A stretch of DNA of 64,000 nucleotides, taken from Orobanche coerulescens (lineage: Eukaryota > Streptophyta > Magnoliopsida > Lamiales > Orobanchaceae). The translations under genes were made by a program, and so were the position numbers. The notes under the pieces are model-generated. The model was not told where the DNA came from, searched no databases, and saw only the letters and a list, made by a program, of their open reading frames with translations. This document shows, one piece after another, positions 46,124 to 58,741 of this stretch. Every line of letters begins with the position of its first letter. Positions within the stretch are counted from its first letter, which is position 1. The DNA lies in the NCBI GenBank assembly GCA_033398695.1, contig CM065802.1, positions 168,883,965-168,947,964 on the forward strand, written 5' to 3'.

Positions 46124-49100
46124 CGAGTCATTTCAAAATACTCACGCAGCGGAAAAGACAATAGTTTAAAGTACTCTAGCAGCGGAATACAACAACTGAT
46201 CAGGAAACTCAATACAAAAAACATGCCATAACCAGTATCCTCCGGGAAGCTCATCTCCCACGACCGCTACGAGCTCGATATTTCAAGAACCTAAAAAGAA
46301 AGCCCACGACGGGGTCAGCCATAATATCCAATAATGATAACCGTCACATCAGATTAATAATTACATACCAATGAGAATACAAAATAATAATATGACCAAT
46401 GTAATCTTATCGTAGTGACTTTACTTTAACAATTCTCGTCAGAAAAACCATTATCACATTTCACATCTCGTACTCAATTAACCAATAAACTCGAACATAA
46501 TATTTGTATTGTACCTCGAACAATACTCAAGGTTCTCAAACTATCATCACCAACTCACGATACAGAAATATACCAGTTCTGACCAATACGATCCATGGGA
46601 TAACATCATCAAATCCCAAGACGATAACCGATTGTCCATCAAAAGATGAATACGAAAGGAAATACGGAACATACCTCGAGATGCACAATACCACGACAAT
46701 CACGTCAGTCTAATCCGAGATCAGGTCAATACATCATACGAACACGGTCCTAACACAAGACCTACAAATTCATACTCATGTGACAATGTCAATATGCTCA
46801 AAACAATAACAACAGTGTATAGTCAATGGAAATCCCATGATCCAGTGCCCTCAGCATAGATCCCAAGATGATCCTACAAGATCAACACGAGGTGGATAAC
46901 CAACAATATACACATGCACAACAACACATGATAAAATCAATGACGCGAATCCACATGATTCCATCAACACAATACTGGGTAATCCAACGATCCAGCGCCC
47001 TCACCATAGATCCCCATGATGATCCCGTCGGACCAACGCATGGTGGAAAACCTGTCCAACGATCCAGCGCCCTCAGCATAGATCCCCATGATGATCCCGT
47101 CGGACCAACGCATAGTGGACATCCGATCCAGCGCCCTCAACATAGACCTCATGATCTCACAGGATCAACACAACATATAAATCATATGATCTCACAGGAT
47201 CAACACAACATAAACAATACAATTATGCATACACATATGCAACTCAATATGTTCATCAACATGAACAACATATGCATCAAAACATGAACGACACTATGAT
47301 GACACAACTAGGGCGACTTCATGTTCAGCAACATGAATGACAACCTGCATGATCAACAACATCAACACTAAACCGAATCAAACTAAGATACTTCTCCCGA
47401 GTCCCTCAGGAGAAATCTCGATGTCGAATCATCATCAGCAATTATCCTCAATGCTCGGCGATCCAACGTACCACGGACTATAGATATTCATATCCTCATA
47501 TGTATCGCAACGTAACCTTGATACCCGAATATGCTGATAACTGAGATAGAGCATATACATTATAATTTAACTCCCAGAATCGGAAAGACAACACGTAATC
47601 CAAATCTCCAGAATTTGCAGTAATAAGCATTGCTATATGCATTATAAACGAAATGAAACTGAAACCATTCATTAAACATTATAACTGAGCAAGTAATAAC
47701 TTGCCTCGATACCGATACGATGATGATGAAACCGCTACCAATCTCATTGCCTTCGTCTACGATCTCCTCGGCTCCCGGCTAAAGCGATTCACGAACGTAA
47801 TCGAACACGACCGCAATATACGGTTATAATCACCGATCAATAATCTCAACCTATTGAAGTAATAGCAACGATTCGATAACCATCAATAACCGACATAGCC
47901 AACCAATCAAACTCAACGGGTCAACGATACCTCGATCATATATAAAACCAAATAATATACTCAAACCATTACCAAATCATATCCACCATATGAATCGATA
48001 TCCTATAATTACCAATCAATATAACCCATCGACAAACTCAACGATTTCATAATTTCTCGATTAGACACAAGTCCGAACAATCCAACTCAAATAATTATGA
48101 ATTCATAACCAAAATACGATTACGAATACGAATGCAAGGGAAATCATATTCGGTGATCAATCACAATATTTCCATATTCCAAATTGATATCATGATTCGT
48201 ATTTCATCAAGAACATACGAATTATACCACTACAATCAACGAACATTCGATATTCATATCTAAATATACCGATAATTCAACCTACGATCATCTTGCAATG
48301 TTCAATTCATCAAGGAGTTCCTCAAGAACACTAAATGATTCGAAACCTTGTTCATAGACATCAAAACAACGTAATTCGATATCCTCTAACATCTAAACAA
48401 TCATAATTCATGATTCAAGGTGTATATTATCATATTTTTCAACATATGATCTTCCTAACATCAAAAATTGCAACAACAATACCAAGAACATCAAGAACTA
48501 TATGATTTCATAATCATAATCAACATATTCAAGACATAAACAAACATATCATCATCCTCCTTCAACATACACCTCATATATCCTCAAGAATCGTAATAAC
48601 AAGATCATAATCATCTTCATACGAATCATTCATCAACAACATCAAAAATCCGAAATTCAAGAGAGGATTATCCAACATACCTCTTAGAAGATGAAAAACA
48701 CAAGGAATCACTTCAAGAATCATCAATAGCTCCATATCTAAGCTTGAATCCCATGTTTCCAAGCTCAAAATCGACTTAGAGGAACTGAAAATGCCATCTC
48801 TGAGTGTTTGGAGAAGAAGAACGAAATGAAATGTCCAAGGGAAATGAAAGACGGGCGTTCTCTTATAAAACATTTCTGTTCATTACGTACGTAATATGTC
48901 CTTGTTAATGTACGTAATAACCTATTACATGCGCTATCTTACCTTGATAGCGTACATAATGGCAGTCCAGGGTTAACTGGCCTATTTTGTGAACTTCCTT
49001 ATGTACGTAACATTTTTACCATAACGTACCTAATACGTACGTTGACTTGCTACAATAAAATCTCATATTACGTATGTAATACACCCTGTATAGCATACGT

Positions 49101-49539
49101 AATACGTACTTGACTTGCCCAAGTATGTAATACGCCGACCACGGGTCCCACCTGTCGGCCACAAGTCTGATTCCCTTTGTTATGTACGTATTACATTAGC
49201 CATAACGTATGTAACACTATCAATTTAATGTACATTAGCTTTGGAATTTAACGTACGTAATGGCCTATGTACTCAGCCAAAAATCCAACTGTTCATGTTC
49301 GTCTCGACATACCGGATACGTATACACATACTGAATACATATACTGAATCCAATACAATTCTCATACGATATACCCAATATCAAAAGTGCGATAACCTGA
49401 TACATGATAACCTCAATTGTAAATGTCTATTGCCTTAGTCTTTCTATTATTTTATCCATACTGTACAGATTTCATCCTGTATAATATAACTCTGATAAAA
49501 TAACATTAAATAATCGCAGTAGAATTTCAGGATATTACA
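46124..49539 (-). repeat. Outer gypsy LTR, right copy, truncated
   Basis: Collinear with about 15050-18511 of the left copy. The terminal 270 bp that should adjoin the primer site is absent; homology begins at GTCATTTCAAAATACTCACG. Palindromes 48883-49260, TATA (minus) about 48863-48870, donor 47704, acceptor 46291, tandem repeats 46843-47145. Confidence 0.85.
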
Positions 49540-50225
49540 GGACCAACTCAAGACCTTCGACAAAAAGTTCGATGAAGGTATTTTCATAGGATACTCCTCT
49601 GTCAGCAAAGATTTCAGGATATTTAACAAAAATAAGCTGATAATAGAGAATCCATCTATGTAGTATTCGATAAACCCCATTGTAACCCTACAAGAGTAGA
49701 AGACTTAATCCAGAATATCTAAACTCTCTCTATCGATGATCTCCAAACTATAATAGAACTTGTCGTGGACCTAGAAATAAATACCGCCACTGTAAGATCA
49801 GAAGCAGTCGAAGATGATGTTATACAACCTGAAGTTGAGGCTACAGCACCATAAGATACAACATGGGATGCCGAGTTAGAACCTGACAGGCGGTGGCTAA
49901 GAGATCACCCCTAGGAATTGATAATAGGAGAGATCGATGTTGGAGTAACCACACATAGGAAAATACAGAGTACACAAGGCATTGTACTTTGTGCACAGGA
50001 AGAGACAAATTCCGAGAAGTCTCAATTTTCTGTATGAAAATCTCAATCCGAATTTAAAAGACTCGTTATGTGCACCCTAGTTGTATTTTTAGCCCAGTCC
50101 AGACCTGTTTCGACCAATGAAGCTTTGAATAATTCTCACTGGATCACTTCAATGGAAGAAGAGCTCAATGGTTTCGAACAGAATAATGTTTGGTACCTAG
50201 TTCCTAAACCAACACATCAGTCAGT
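49540..50225 (+). pseudogene. Ty1/copia integrase end and RT start
   Basis: After the GGACC duplication the copia frame resumes: KTFDKKFDEGIFIGYSSVSK, FRIFNKNKLIIE (integrase C-terminal region), a divergent linker with many stops, then the RT entry NEALNNSHWITSMEEELNGF and EQNNVWYLVPKP. It stops at the TCAGT site where LARD-2 inserted, inside the motif that continues at 58742 with IGTKWVF. Confidence 0.85.
50221..50225 (+). repeat. Target-site duplication TCAGT, left copy
   Basis: Repeated at 58742-58746; the copia RT motif reads on across the two copies. Confidence 0.9.
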
Positions 50226-50598
50226 TGTAACACCCCCAAGTTATTCAGGGTATATTACAGCGCCGTGAGCCCCGCCGTGGGACCCACAAGGCTAAACATA
50301 CGCGGAACTATAAACTTGACCGATAAGGTCTACATACAATAGAATGAAAGACGATACAAATGGTATTCAAAACCATAACCAATGAAACCATATACATCAC
50401 TGCACAAATCAATACCTCGGCAACACAGGCCGGAACATCAAGGAAACTGAAATACAATACTCGAGTATTAAAAATCCATCCCAGTACAACAACACTGAAT
50501 GGAGGAATCCAAGAAAATAACCGGAGACAAGACACAGTATCACACTTGCCCATCATCTTCATGCCGACCCGATACCCGTCTATCCGCTTTCCTGGAAC

Positions 50599-51043
50599 CT
50601 GAAATACATGAAACGTATTTCCCCCATAAAGGGGTTAGCCGTCGAATAGCTAGTGCAAGTATAACAATATGAAACATAATACTTCTCGACAATAAAGTAA
50701 ATGTAATCCGTCAATTCATCAATATCCGTCAATTCATCAATTTAAGACTAGTATTCCGGAATGACTAAAATCTCAAGACGTATGTGAATGCCGTAGAAAC
50801 GGTTCGTTCATATCATACGCCGTTACATGTAGGAATGCCGTCAAAACGGTTGGTTCATTACATGCCAACATTATTTCATATGAATGCCGTAGAAACGGTT
50901 CGTTCATATCAACCATGGAATCGCACTGCAGGCTACGAAACCCTCGGAGGACTGAGGCCCGTCCGGAGTGGCTAGAAATAATCATACCATCAATATTTCA
51001 TACTTTCAAAGTCGAGAACGTATAATCATAAATGTATACTTGC
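50599..51043 (-). other. Predicted GC-AG intron, LARD-2 3' LTR
   Basis: 445 bp, donor AAG|GCAAGTATAC, branch motif CTAAC 36 nt before the acceptor, ACCCCTTTATGGGGG hairpin between them. Equivalent interval in the other LTR: 57081-57527. Confidence 0.55.
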
Positions 51044-51779
51044 CTTAATAAACGTTATCAAGATCCCAAGAACACGGTTCGACCGGGAAGCTTGAACCAC
51101 GAAGGAGACAACGAACGGAAGGGTTCCGACTTGAGTTCTTCACAAGGATTTCGTCCCTAAGTCATATCAATGATAAATCAACAATCGTACGATGAATAAT
51201 AATCGTACAACGCACAAAACCCCCCCTCTTAGACCTTTTGTCGGACACCTTCAAGGCGTCGACTAATAACTCAACCGAAACGACGAATCAATACACTCCA
51301 ACCGTGAAATAACGATGGAAATGATAGAATACACCTAAATCATCATCAATCCATCACTAATCTAAATTACTACCGATTAAAAGGATGAAGTCAAACAAAA
51401 TCCCCAATTTCCAACATAAAATTCGAAGTGTTCTTGAAAAATCTTTCAATAATCCGATGAATGCTCCAACAAGTCCATAATCATGCGTATATCACTCCAT
51501 ACCCCATGATTTAAACATCCAAAACATCATTACCCAATACAAAATCGAAATCCAAGATGTTGAAGAAATTACCTCTTGAAGATCCAAGCACTATGATTCG
51601 AAGAGCACGCGATAGAACGATGATCCGGGCTTCACAATCGAAAAGAGATGAAGAGGAATCACACCTCAAGTGATAGGTGAAGAAACCTCCTCTCTCAAGC
51701 CTTTCCTCTCGTGTGATGGTGAAGAAATGAGAATTATCGGTTGAAACGCGCAAAAACGCAGATATAGGGGTAATGGTCA

Positions 51780-51885
51780 TGTGTGCCGCGGCTCAAGATA
51801 TGTGTGCCGCGGCACAGCCCAAAATTCGCTCCTGTGGCTCGGCGGTGCCGCGGCTCAGCCTGTGTGTGCCGCGGCACCGGTACAA
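51780..51885 (-). repeat. Palindrome cluster GTGCCGCGGCAC, LARD-2
   Basis: Two intact GTGCCGCGGCAC and two GTGCCGCGGCTC variants. The copy in the other LTR (58265-58370) differs by several small indels although the flanks are nearly identical. Confidence 0.85.
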
Positions 51886-54843
51886 AGCGGTTTTGGCCGA
51901 ACTGAAAATGAGAGTGACTTAGCTATTTCGACCATAACTCCCTCGTCTGGACTCCGATTGACTCACCGTTTGAACCATTGGAAAGCTAACTCGATGATTT
52001 ATAATATTGCAAAGATTCAGAATTTTTGGAGTTTCCAAGAATTTACGGTGATTTAACAAAGTCGAACTCATACGTGGAAAAGTCGCTAAGGAACACGGAA
52101 TTCAACAGAACGATACCGAAACGAACTCGGATGACAAAAAGTGTAGAATTAATCATTCTCAGGATGACGAAACGGTCCCAAGTAACTCGGCCAAATAGAC
52201 TTCCGCCAAAAATAGAAAATTTCCGGGGATCAAAATTACGGGTATTACATTCTACCCTCCTTAAAAGAAGTTTCGTCCCGAAACTTAAAACAGGTAGGGA
52301 GAAGAAGTATTTCGCCAGGAAAACTCAACGAGATGCACAAGAACCGAAACTTACGCCCAAACGGCGAATCATCAATATAGAACACCACAATACATTACCC
52401 GAAGGCAAACCAAACCAATGCCGAAAAAGATACGAATTCACAATGCCCGAAGGCTCCAACGGAAATACCGATACATCACCATGGCCTGAAAGACGAACAG
52501 CCCAAAGCTGTAAATCATCACAATACAAATCTCAAAGAAGCAAACTCGATCATTTCGGACATACCCCTCGGCGTATGAACAACGATCGCAAATCGTCGGA
52601 CATATCCAATACAACATGGACTACGAACGATCAATCAATAAAGCTCAAGAGGGACATCACAAGACGCCCGATCCGGAAATGTGTCCGTGCACATGTCCAC
52701 CCCGTATACGGAATCCGAATATACGTGTGACAATGTGCCTAATTAGCCTCAAGAACTACGTCTCGTGTGCACGGTCCAATGCGGAAATATCCACGCATGA
52801 CCATCGAGTGCCTGGCTAAAAATCCTACACATAACCAATCGGCACGCAGACATGATTCCAGATATGCCACGATACAACATGACAACGAAACTCAAGGGAT
52901 AAAACATCCAATACGGATCATACGACTCACCAAGTGAACGATGACACACGAATAATGAAAGATCGACACGACCAACGATATTCAAAACAACCATCCTGGG
53001 ATCAAAATCCCTAAGGACCGATTAATACGAGCAACGATCACAACACAACAGTTCGGGAAAATCCTCAACCTTCAACGATCACAAAATTACCGAGTTCACA
53101 AGAATAATAGTGTGCTGCCTTGAATCGGTCAACACGACAATAATAATTCAACGGATGGGAACTCTCCTCGACAGTCCCAATTCAATACTTCGATTACCGT
53201 AGAATGGGCAATCGATAACAACGATACAATGGATGAGAATATCTTTGACAACGGATGGGAATTATCTTCGATAATCCCAATTCAATACCTCGATTACCTT
53301 GGAACGGTCAATCGATAATCAATGATACGATAGAATAGATGTCCCGGTGTCTTAAATGACCACCACCAAACGGAGATGACAAAAGGATATATCAAACGCC
53401 CCAATCGGTTAACGCAACATCATAGCAATAGCCCAATTCGACGACAAAGATTCAACGATGTCTCGTAACGACATTAATCGCGAACAATAATAATCGATAC
53501 ATCGATACCGCGAACCGCTATCGATAGCAACTTTACCAACAAGTATCGTAATGCCTCGAACCGCCATTTACAACCAACAAGAACATTTGGCATAATTTGC
53601 CGACGGCGTCGTGTCAACCAATCCCCGATATCAATACAATCATAAAGAGGCCAAGTCCCGAAATGATACACACATTCGTACGCCTACACAATAACATTAG
53701 TCTCATTGATTAGTACGAGTATAAAACTTGCCTCGATATCGATACAACGAATCGTTACCAATTCGGTTGATTTCGTCTTACGAATTTCCCTCGCCTCGAC
53801 CAAGTTAATCTACGAACCCTTCAACCTTAACCGCAACACAACACCATAATCTATGATCAAACATCATATCTTATTGTAAAACGAAGGATTGATAATCAAC
53901 CGGTTCGATGACGACCAATATCAATACCACCAAACCACAAACTCAATCGTTTCACCATATCTCGACCAATCACAATCATTGCCCAACTCAGACCCTCACG
54001 AATTCATGTCCACAATACGAGCCGAAATCCGATGATCATATCAGCAACCAATTCGGACCAATAATAAGGGTCTAAATATTATCGGTTCCAAACTCAATTC
54101 TTAAATACGAATTGACAAGGTTCCCTTCTCGTAAATCCGTAGTTAAAATTTTCCGATGATCATCGTTAATTCTAACCATCCAATTAGTTCAGCATTATAG
54201 ATAATCATATTTTAAGGTTATCAAACACTCCAATCATTCGATTTGAATATTTGCTCCGTACGTATGAGCTTCCAAATTCAGAGATGAATAATAGTCTCAT
54301 CAAGCTCATAATCACATTCGTATTTCCTATACGAATATTATTTCCAACACATAGTTTAGCTCTAGATATGAAAATTCCATATTCATATTCAAAACATCAA
54401 CACTTCTTAAAAATTTTCATCACCTCGTATAATTCAAGAGTTCTTCAAGAACATGAAATATCCGAAATCACGTCGTAACAACATATCCGAGGTATATATC
54501 TCCATGTTACCATTTTCTTCATCATGTCATTCATACAACCTCAAGAATCACAACCGAATCCTTATCGTCATATGAAGAAGATCTCAATAATCATATCAAC
54601 ATCCGAAATCTCTTATTACGATTCCAATAAATCTCGTATAGCATTATCACATGATACCATATAATACCTCAATACCGAATACCTTCCCGTACACAATCTT
54701 CTATGTACGATTACCACAAAACATACCTCTATCCGGACTTCCTTCCGAAATGTATACCATAGACCAAGAATATCCAAAATGACATCAACAATATCCGAAT
54801 ACTACAATCTTCACCGCAAAACCTTACGGGAGTATTACACGCC

Positions 54844-54868
54844 GTAAACCCTTCTCACAAGGATTTAC
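54844..54868 (-). other. Covarying hairpin of embedded LTR end
   Basis: GTAAATCCTT-GTGAG-AAGGGTTTAC on the minus strand, identical to 8218-8242 in LARD-1. Confidence 0.7.
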
Positions 54869-56689
54869 CAGGCTAAGCACAATTTTCCACGTCATTTCAA
54901 AATGCCAAAAAGACCGATGACGGTAATATTTTTTTCAAATACAAAAAAAATCATTTTCCAAATACCGTCAAAACGATCAAGGTTAAAATGTCAAAACTCA
55001 GTTTAGGGAATCGGTTTTACAAAATAAAATTTCAGTTGGCAAAATACCAAAAATCCATTTCAAAAAATACTCACGCCATGATAAAAGTACACCAATTTAT
55101 GCATTTTCATTGAAATAAGACGAACATCAACATACACGATTCCCAACATACTCCCTCCCAAGTAGTAATCCAAAAAGAAAAAAAAATGAGCCACTATCAA
55201 AGGGATACAAGGATTACCTTGTATGGACGAACCACGAAGAAAGAATAATTGAACTCCATTTCAAGAATCATTAAATCATCATAGTCATCATATGGCCTCA
55301 AGAACAGCAAGATCTCTATGATTCCATAATCATAATCAACATATTCAAAGCATATTATTATCTTCCTTCAACATAAACCTCATAGAACAGGGATAACACA
55401 AGAAATCACTTCAAGAATCAACAATAGTTCCATAACCAAGCTCTAATTCCATGACTCCAAGCTCACAATCATGTTAAAAGCGTTTAGAACACTCTTAAAA
55501 GTAAAGAGGGACGAGTTTTGGAGAGAAATATCTCAAAGGATCGTGAGAGAAATGAAAGGCAACACTTCAATATATACATTGCACTCTCATTACGTACGAG
55601 TGTCCTTTCTTAACGTACGTAACAACTTTAACGTACGTAATGCAATATCCATAACGTACGTAACCAACTCACCTGCCTCATTCCGCGTACCATTACGACG
55701 TAACCCATACCATAAAACGCATTTAATATACCGTTGACTTGCTACGGTACAATGGTTGTGTTACGACGTAACACGCCCCGTATAACGACGTAACACGACG
55801 TTGACTCACCACAACATCCTCCGCCGAAAGTTGCGAAACAGGTCTCATCTGCCGATCAGGGCTTGGTTCTGTCCGATGCCTTCGTTACGTACGTAATACC
55901 TTAGCCTTAACGTACGTAATCATGCCAATCTTATGTACGTAATCTCACCTTATTAACGTACGTAATAATTCCATACTTAGCCAATTTCAACAATTCTGTC
56001 CAAAGTCATGACATACCAAATACGAGCATACGGCAAAATCAATACATATACTCAATTCAATAACATTGTCATACGCTCACAACGCCCTCGAGCATAATTA
56101 ACCATCCACTATATCCAATATATAAACGAAAAAAAAAAAAAAAAATATATCCGGAAAATCGGGGTATTACCTCTACCCCCTTAAAAATAAGTTTCGTCTC
56201 GAAACTTACAATCACTGCATAAACAACATTTCAACGGAAAATCTAAAATCACCAAGATAACCAAGAATTATCGAATAATCCGAACAACATACTTACAGGT
56301 CAGTGAAGTCGAAGATCTCCCGTGATACTAGCATGCGACTCCTAAACAAAGTCTCAACCTAATATCGATACACACCATTATCGCCATTAACAACTTAACA
56401 AAATCTCAAGGAAGAGTTCACGTCCATGACCACGGCCACGATTCTTCCTACTTTCAGTCAACATTCTGAAAGGCACACATGTGCGGAAGTATAATCCAAA
56501 TCGCACCTGCTCGAAGTGACCAATTCCCAAGAATACCAAGCTATAACGAAACGATTAAGAAGAATACAAGAAGAGTGAGAGGACTTACAAGTACCGGTCG
56601 CACTGTGATGATGGCAGAGTAGTGATACTGTGGGCAAATGCCGACTCAATCGACCCAAAAGACCGACAGCCTAGGTATCCATAAACCTA

Positions 56690-56702
56690 AGCTCTGATAC
56701 CA
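56690..56702 (-). other. Primer binding site (tRNA-Met), LARD-2
   Basis: Plus-strand AGCTCTGATACCA, five bases from the LTR start at 56708. Confidence 0.9.
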
Positions 56703-56707
56703 TATTC

Positions 56708-58741
56708 TGTAACACCCCCAAGTTATTCAGGGTATATTACAGCGCCGTGAGCCCCGCCGTGGGACCCACAAGGCTAAACATACGCGGAACTATAAACTTG
56801 ACCGATAAGGTCTACATACAATAGAATGAAAGACGATACAAATGGTATTCAAAACCATAACCAATGAAACCATATACATCACTGCACAAATCAATACCTC
56901 GGCAACACAGGCCGGAACATCAAGGAAACTGAAATACAATACTCGAGTATTAAAAATCCATCCCAGTACAACAACACTGAATGGAGGAATCCAAGAAAAT
57001 AACCGGAGACAAGACACAGTATCACACTTGCCCATCATCTTCATGCCGACCCGATACCCGTTTATCCGCTTTCCTGGAACCTGAAATACATGAAACGTAT
57101 TTCCCCCATAAAGGGGTTAGCCGTCGAATAGCTAGTGCAAGTATAACAATATGAAACATAATACTTCTCGACAATAAAGTAAATGTAATCCGTCAATTCA
57201 TCAATATCCGTCAATTCATCAATTTAAGACTAGTATTCCGGAATGACTAAAATCTCAAGACGTATGTGAATGCCGTAGAAACGGTTCGTTCATATCATAC
57301 GCCGTTACATGTAGGAATGCCGTCAAAACGGTTCGTTCATTACATGCCAACATTATTTCATATGAATGCCGTAGAAACGGTTCGTTCATATCAACCATGG
57401 AATCGCACCAGAGGCTACGAAACCCTCAGAGGACCATAGGCCCGTCCCGGAGTGGCTAGAAATAATCATACCATCAATATTTCATACTTTCAAAGTCGAG
57501 AACGTACAATCATAAATGTATACTTGCCTTAATAAACGTTACCGAAGATCCCGAAGAACACGGTTCGACCGGGAAGCTTGAACCACGAAGGAGACAACGG
57601 AAGGGTTCCGACTTGAGTTCTTCACAAGGATTTCGTCCCTAAGTCATATCAATGATAAATCAACAATCGTACGATGAATAATAATCGTACAACGCACAAA
57701 ACCCCCCCTCTTAGACCTTTTGTCGGACACCTTCAAGGCGTCGACTAATAACTCAACCGAAACGACGAATCAATACACTCCAACCGTGAAATAACGATGG
57801 AAATGATAGAATACACCTAAATCATCATCAATCCATCACTAATCTAAATTACTACGGATTAAAAGGATGAAGTCAAACAAAATCCCCAATTTCCAACATA
57901 AAATTCGAAGTGTTCTTGAAAAATCTTTCAATAATCCGATGAATGCTCCAACAAGTCCATAATCATGCGTATATCACTCCATACCCCATGATTTTAACAT
58001 CCAAAACATCATTACCCAATACAAAATCGAAATCCAAGATGTTGAAGAAATTACCTCTTGAAGATCCAAGCACTATGATTCGAAGAGCACGCGATAGAAC
58101 GATGATCCGGGCTTCACAATCGAAAAGAGATGAAGAGGAATCACACCCTCAAGTGATAGGTGAAGAAACCTCCCTCTCTCAAGCCTTTCCTCTCGTGTGA
58201 TGGTGAAGAAATGAGAATTATCGGTTGAAACGCGCAGAAAAACGCAGATATAGGGGTAATCTGTCATGTGTGCCGCGGCTCAGTATATGTGTGCCGCGGC
58301 ACAGGCCCAAAATTCGCTCCCAGGGCTCGGCAGTGTGCCGCGGCTCAGCCCAGGTGTGCCGCGGCACCGGGTACAGGCGGTTTTGGCTGAATCTGGAAAA
58401 TGAGAGTGACTTAGCTATTTCGACCATAACTCCCTCGTCTGGACTCCGATTGACTCACCGTTTGAACCATTGGAAAGCTAACTCGATGCTTTATAATATT
58501 GCAAAGATTCAGAATTTTTGGAGTTTCCAAGAATTTACGGTGATTTAACAAAGTCGAACTCATACGTGGAAAAGTCGCTAAGGAACACGGAATTCAACAG
58601 AACGATACCGAAACGAACTCGGATGACAAAAAGTGTAGAATTAATTATTCTCAGGATGACGAAACGGTCCCAAGTAAGTCGGCCAAATAGACTTCCGCCA
58701 AAAATAGAAAATTTCCGGGGATCAAAATTACGGGTATTACA
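56708..58741 (-). repeat. LARD-2 5' LTR (right, 2034 bp)
   Basis: Partner of 50226-52249: hairpin 56747-56769, predicted intron 57081-57527, tandem repeats 57265-57390, TATATC (minus) near 58247-58252, palindromes 58265-58370. Followed by TSD TCAGT (58742-58746). Confidence 0.9.

Larger units (their letters stand above)
14785..49539 (-). mobile_element. Composite gypsy-type insertion with nested elements
   Basis: Bounded by GGACC duplications and by related LTRs at 14785-18511 and 46124-49539, both minus. The 28 kb between them is not one element: it contains other LTRs in both orientations, CACTA sequence, MITEs and tandem repeats. The right LTR lacks the roughly 270 bp that should adjoin its primer site, so the original internal junction was lost. 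The outer LTR pair with matching TSD is strong evidence for a single initial insertion followed by nesting and deletion. Confidence 0.75.
50226..52249 (-). repeat. LARD-2 3' LTR (left, 2024 bp)
   Basis: TGTAACACCCCC...GGGTATTACA. On the minus strand: palindromes TGTGCCGCGGCACA at 51780-51885, TATATC 51762-51767, donor TTAAG|GCAAGTATAC at 51043, GAATGCCGTAGAAACGG repeats 50785-50905, CTAAC about 50634-50638, acceptor TTTCAG|G at 50599, hairpin GTGGGTCCC-ACGGC-GGGGCTCAC at 50265-50287. Mirror-image frames of 80-84 codons (50308-50602) recur unchanged in the other LTR and are not genes. Confidence 0.9.
52250..56707 (-). mobile_element. LARD-2 internal region, built largely of LTR-like pieces
   Basis: On the minus strand from the PBS: ATG at 56464 opens a short Arg-Gly-rich gag-like start (MLTESRKNRGRGHGREL); GTAAGTATG at 56296; AGTTTCGAGACGAAACTT plus a purine tract at about 56200-56170; then an LTR-like segment 56169-54834 with TTACGTACGTAA palindromes (55590-55970), TATATA (about 55571) and the covarying hairpin (54844-54868). 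Then a second LTR-like stretch with donor CGAG|GCAAGTTTTA at 53731, homologous to part of the 14785 LTR. No pol. An A-run lies at about 56131-56145. Confidence 0.7.
50226..58741 (-). mobile_element. LARD-2: complete non-autonomous LTR retrotransposon
   Basis: 8516 bp, TSD TCAGT, LTRs 50226-52249 and 56708-58741, PBS (minus) 56690-56702, purine tract (minus) 52250-52285. Same family as LARD-1 by LTR U3 and by internal homology (54834-55060 against 8000-8245; 52250-52400 against 10450-10595). No Gag-Pol domain. The LTRs look almost identical outside the palindrome block, so it is among the younger insertions here. Confidence 0.9.

Noticed and set aside
50308..50602. Mirror frames of 80-84 codons, repeated at 56790-57084
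   Set aside because: Present in both LARD-2 LTRs because the LTRs are duplicates; opposite-strand pairs with no domain.
51781..52056. ORFs through the LARD-2 palindrome block (also 58225-58548)
   Set aside because: The reading frame differs between the two LTR copies because of indels, so it is not maintained.
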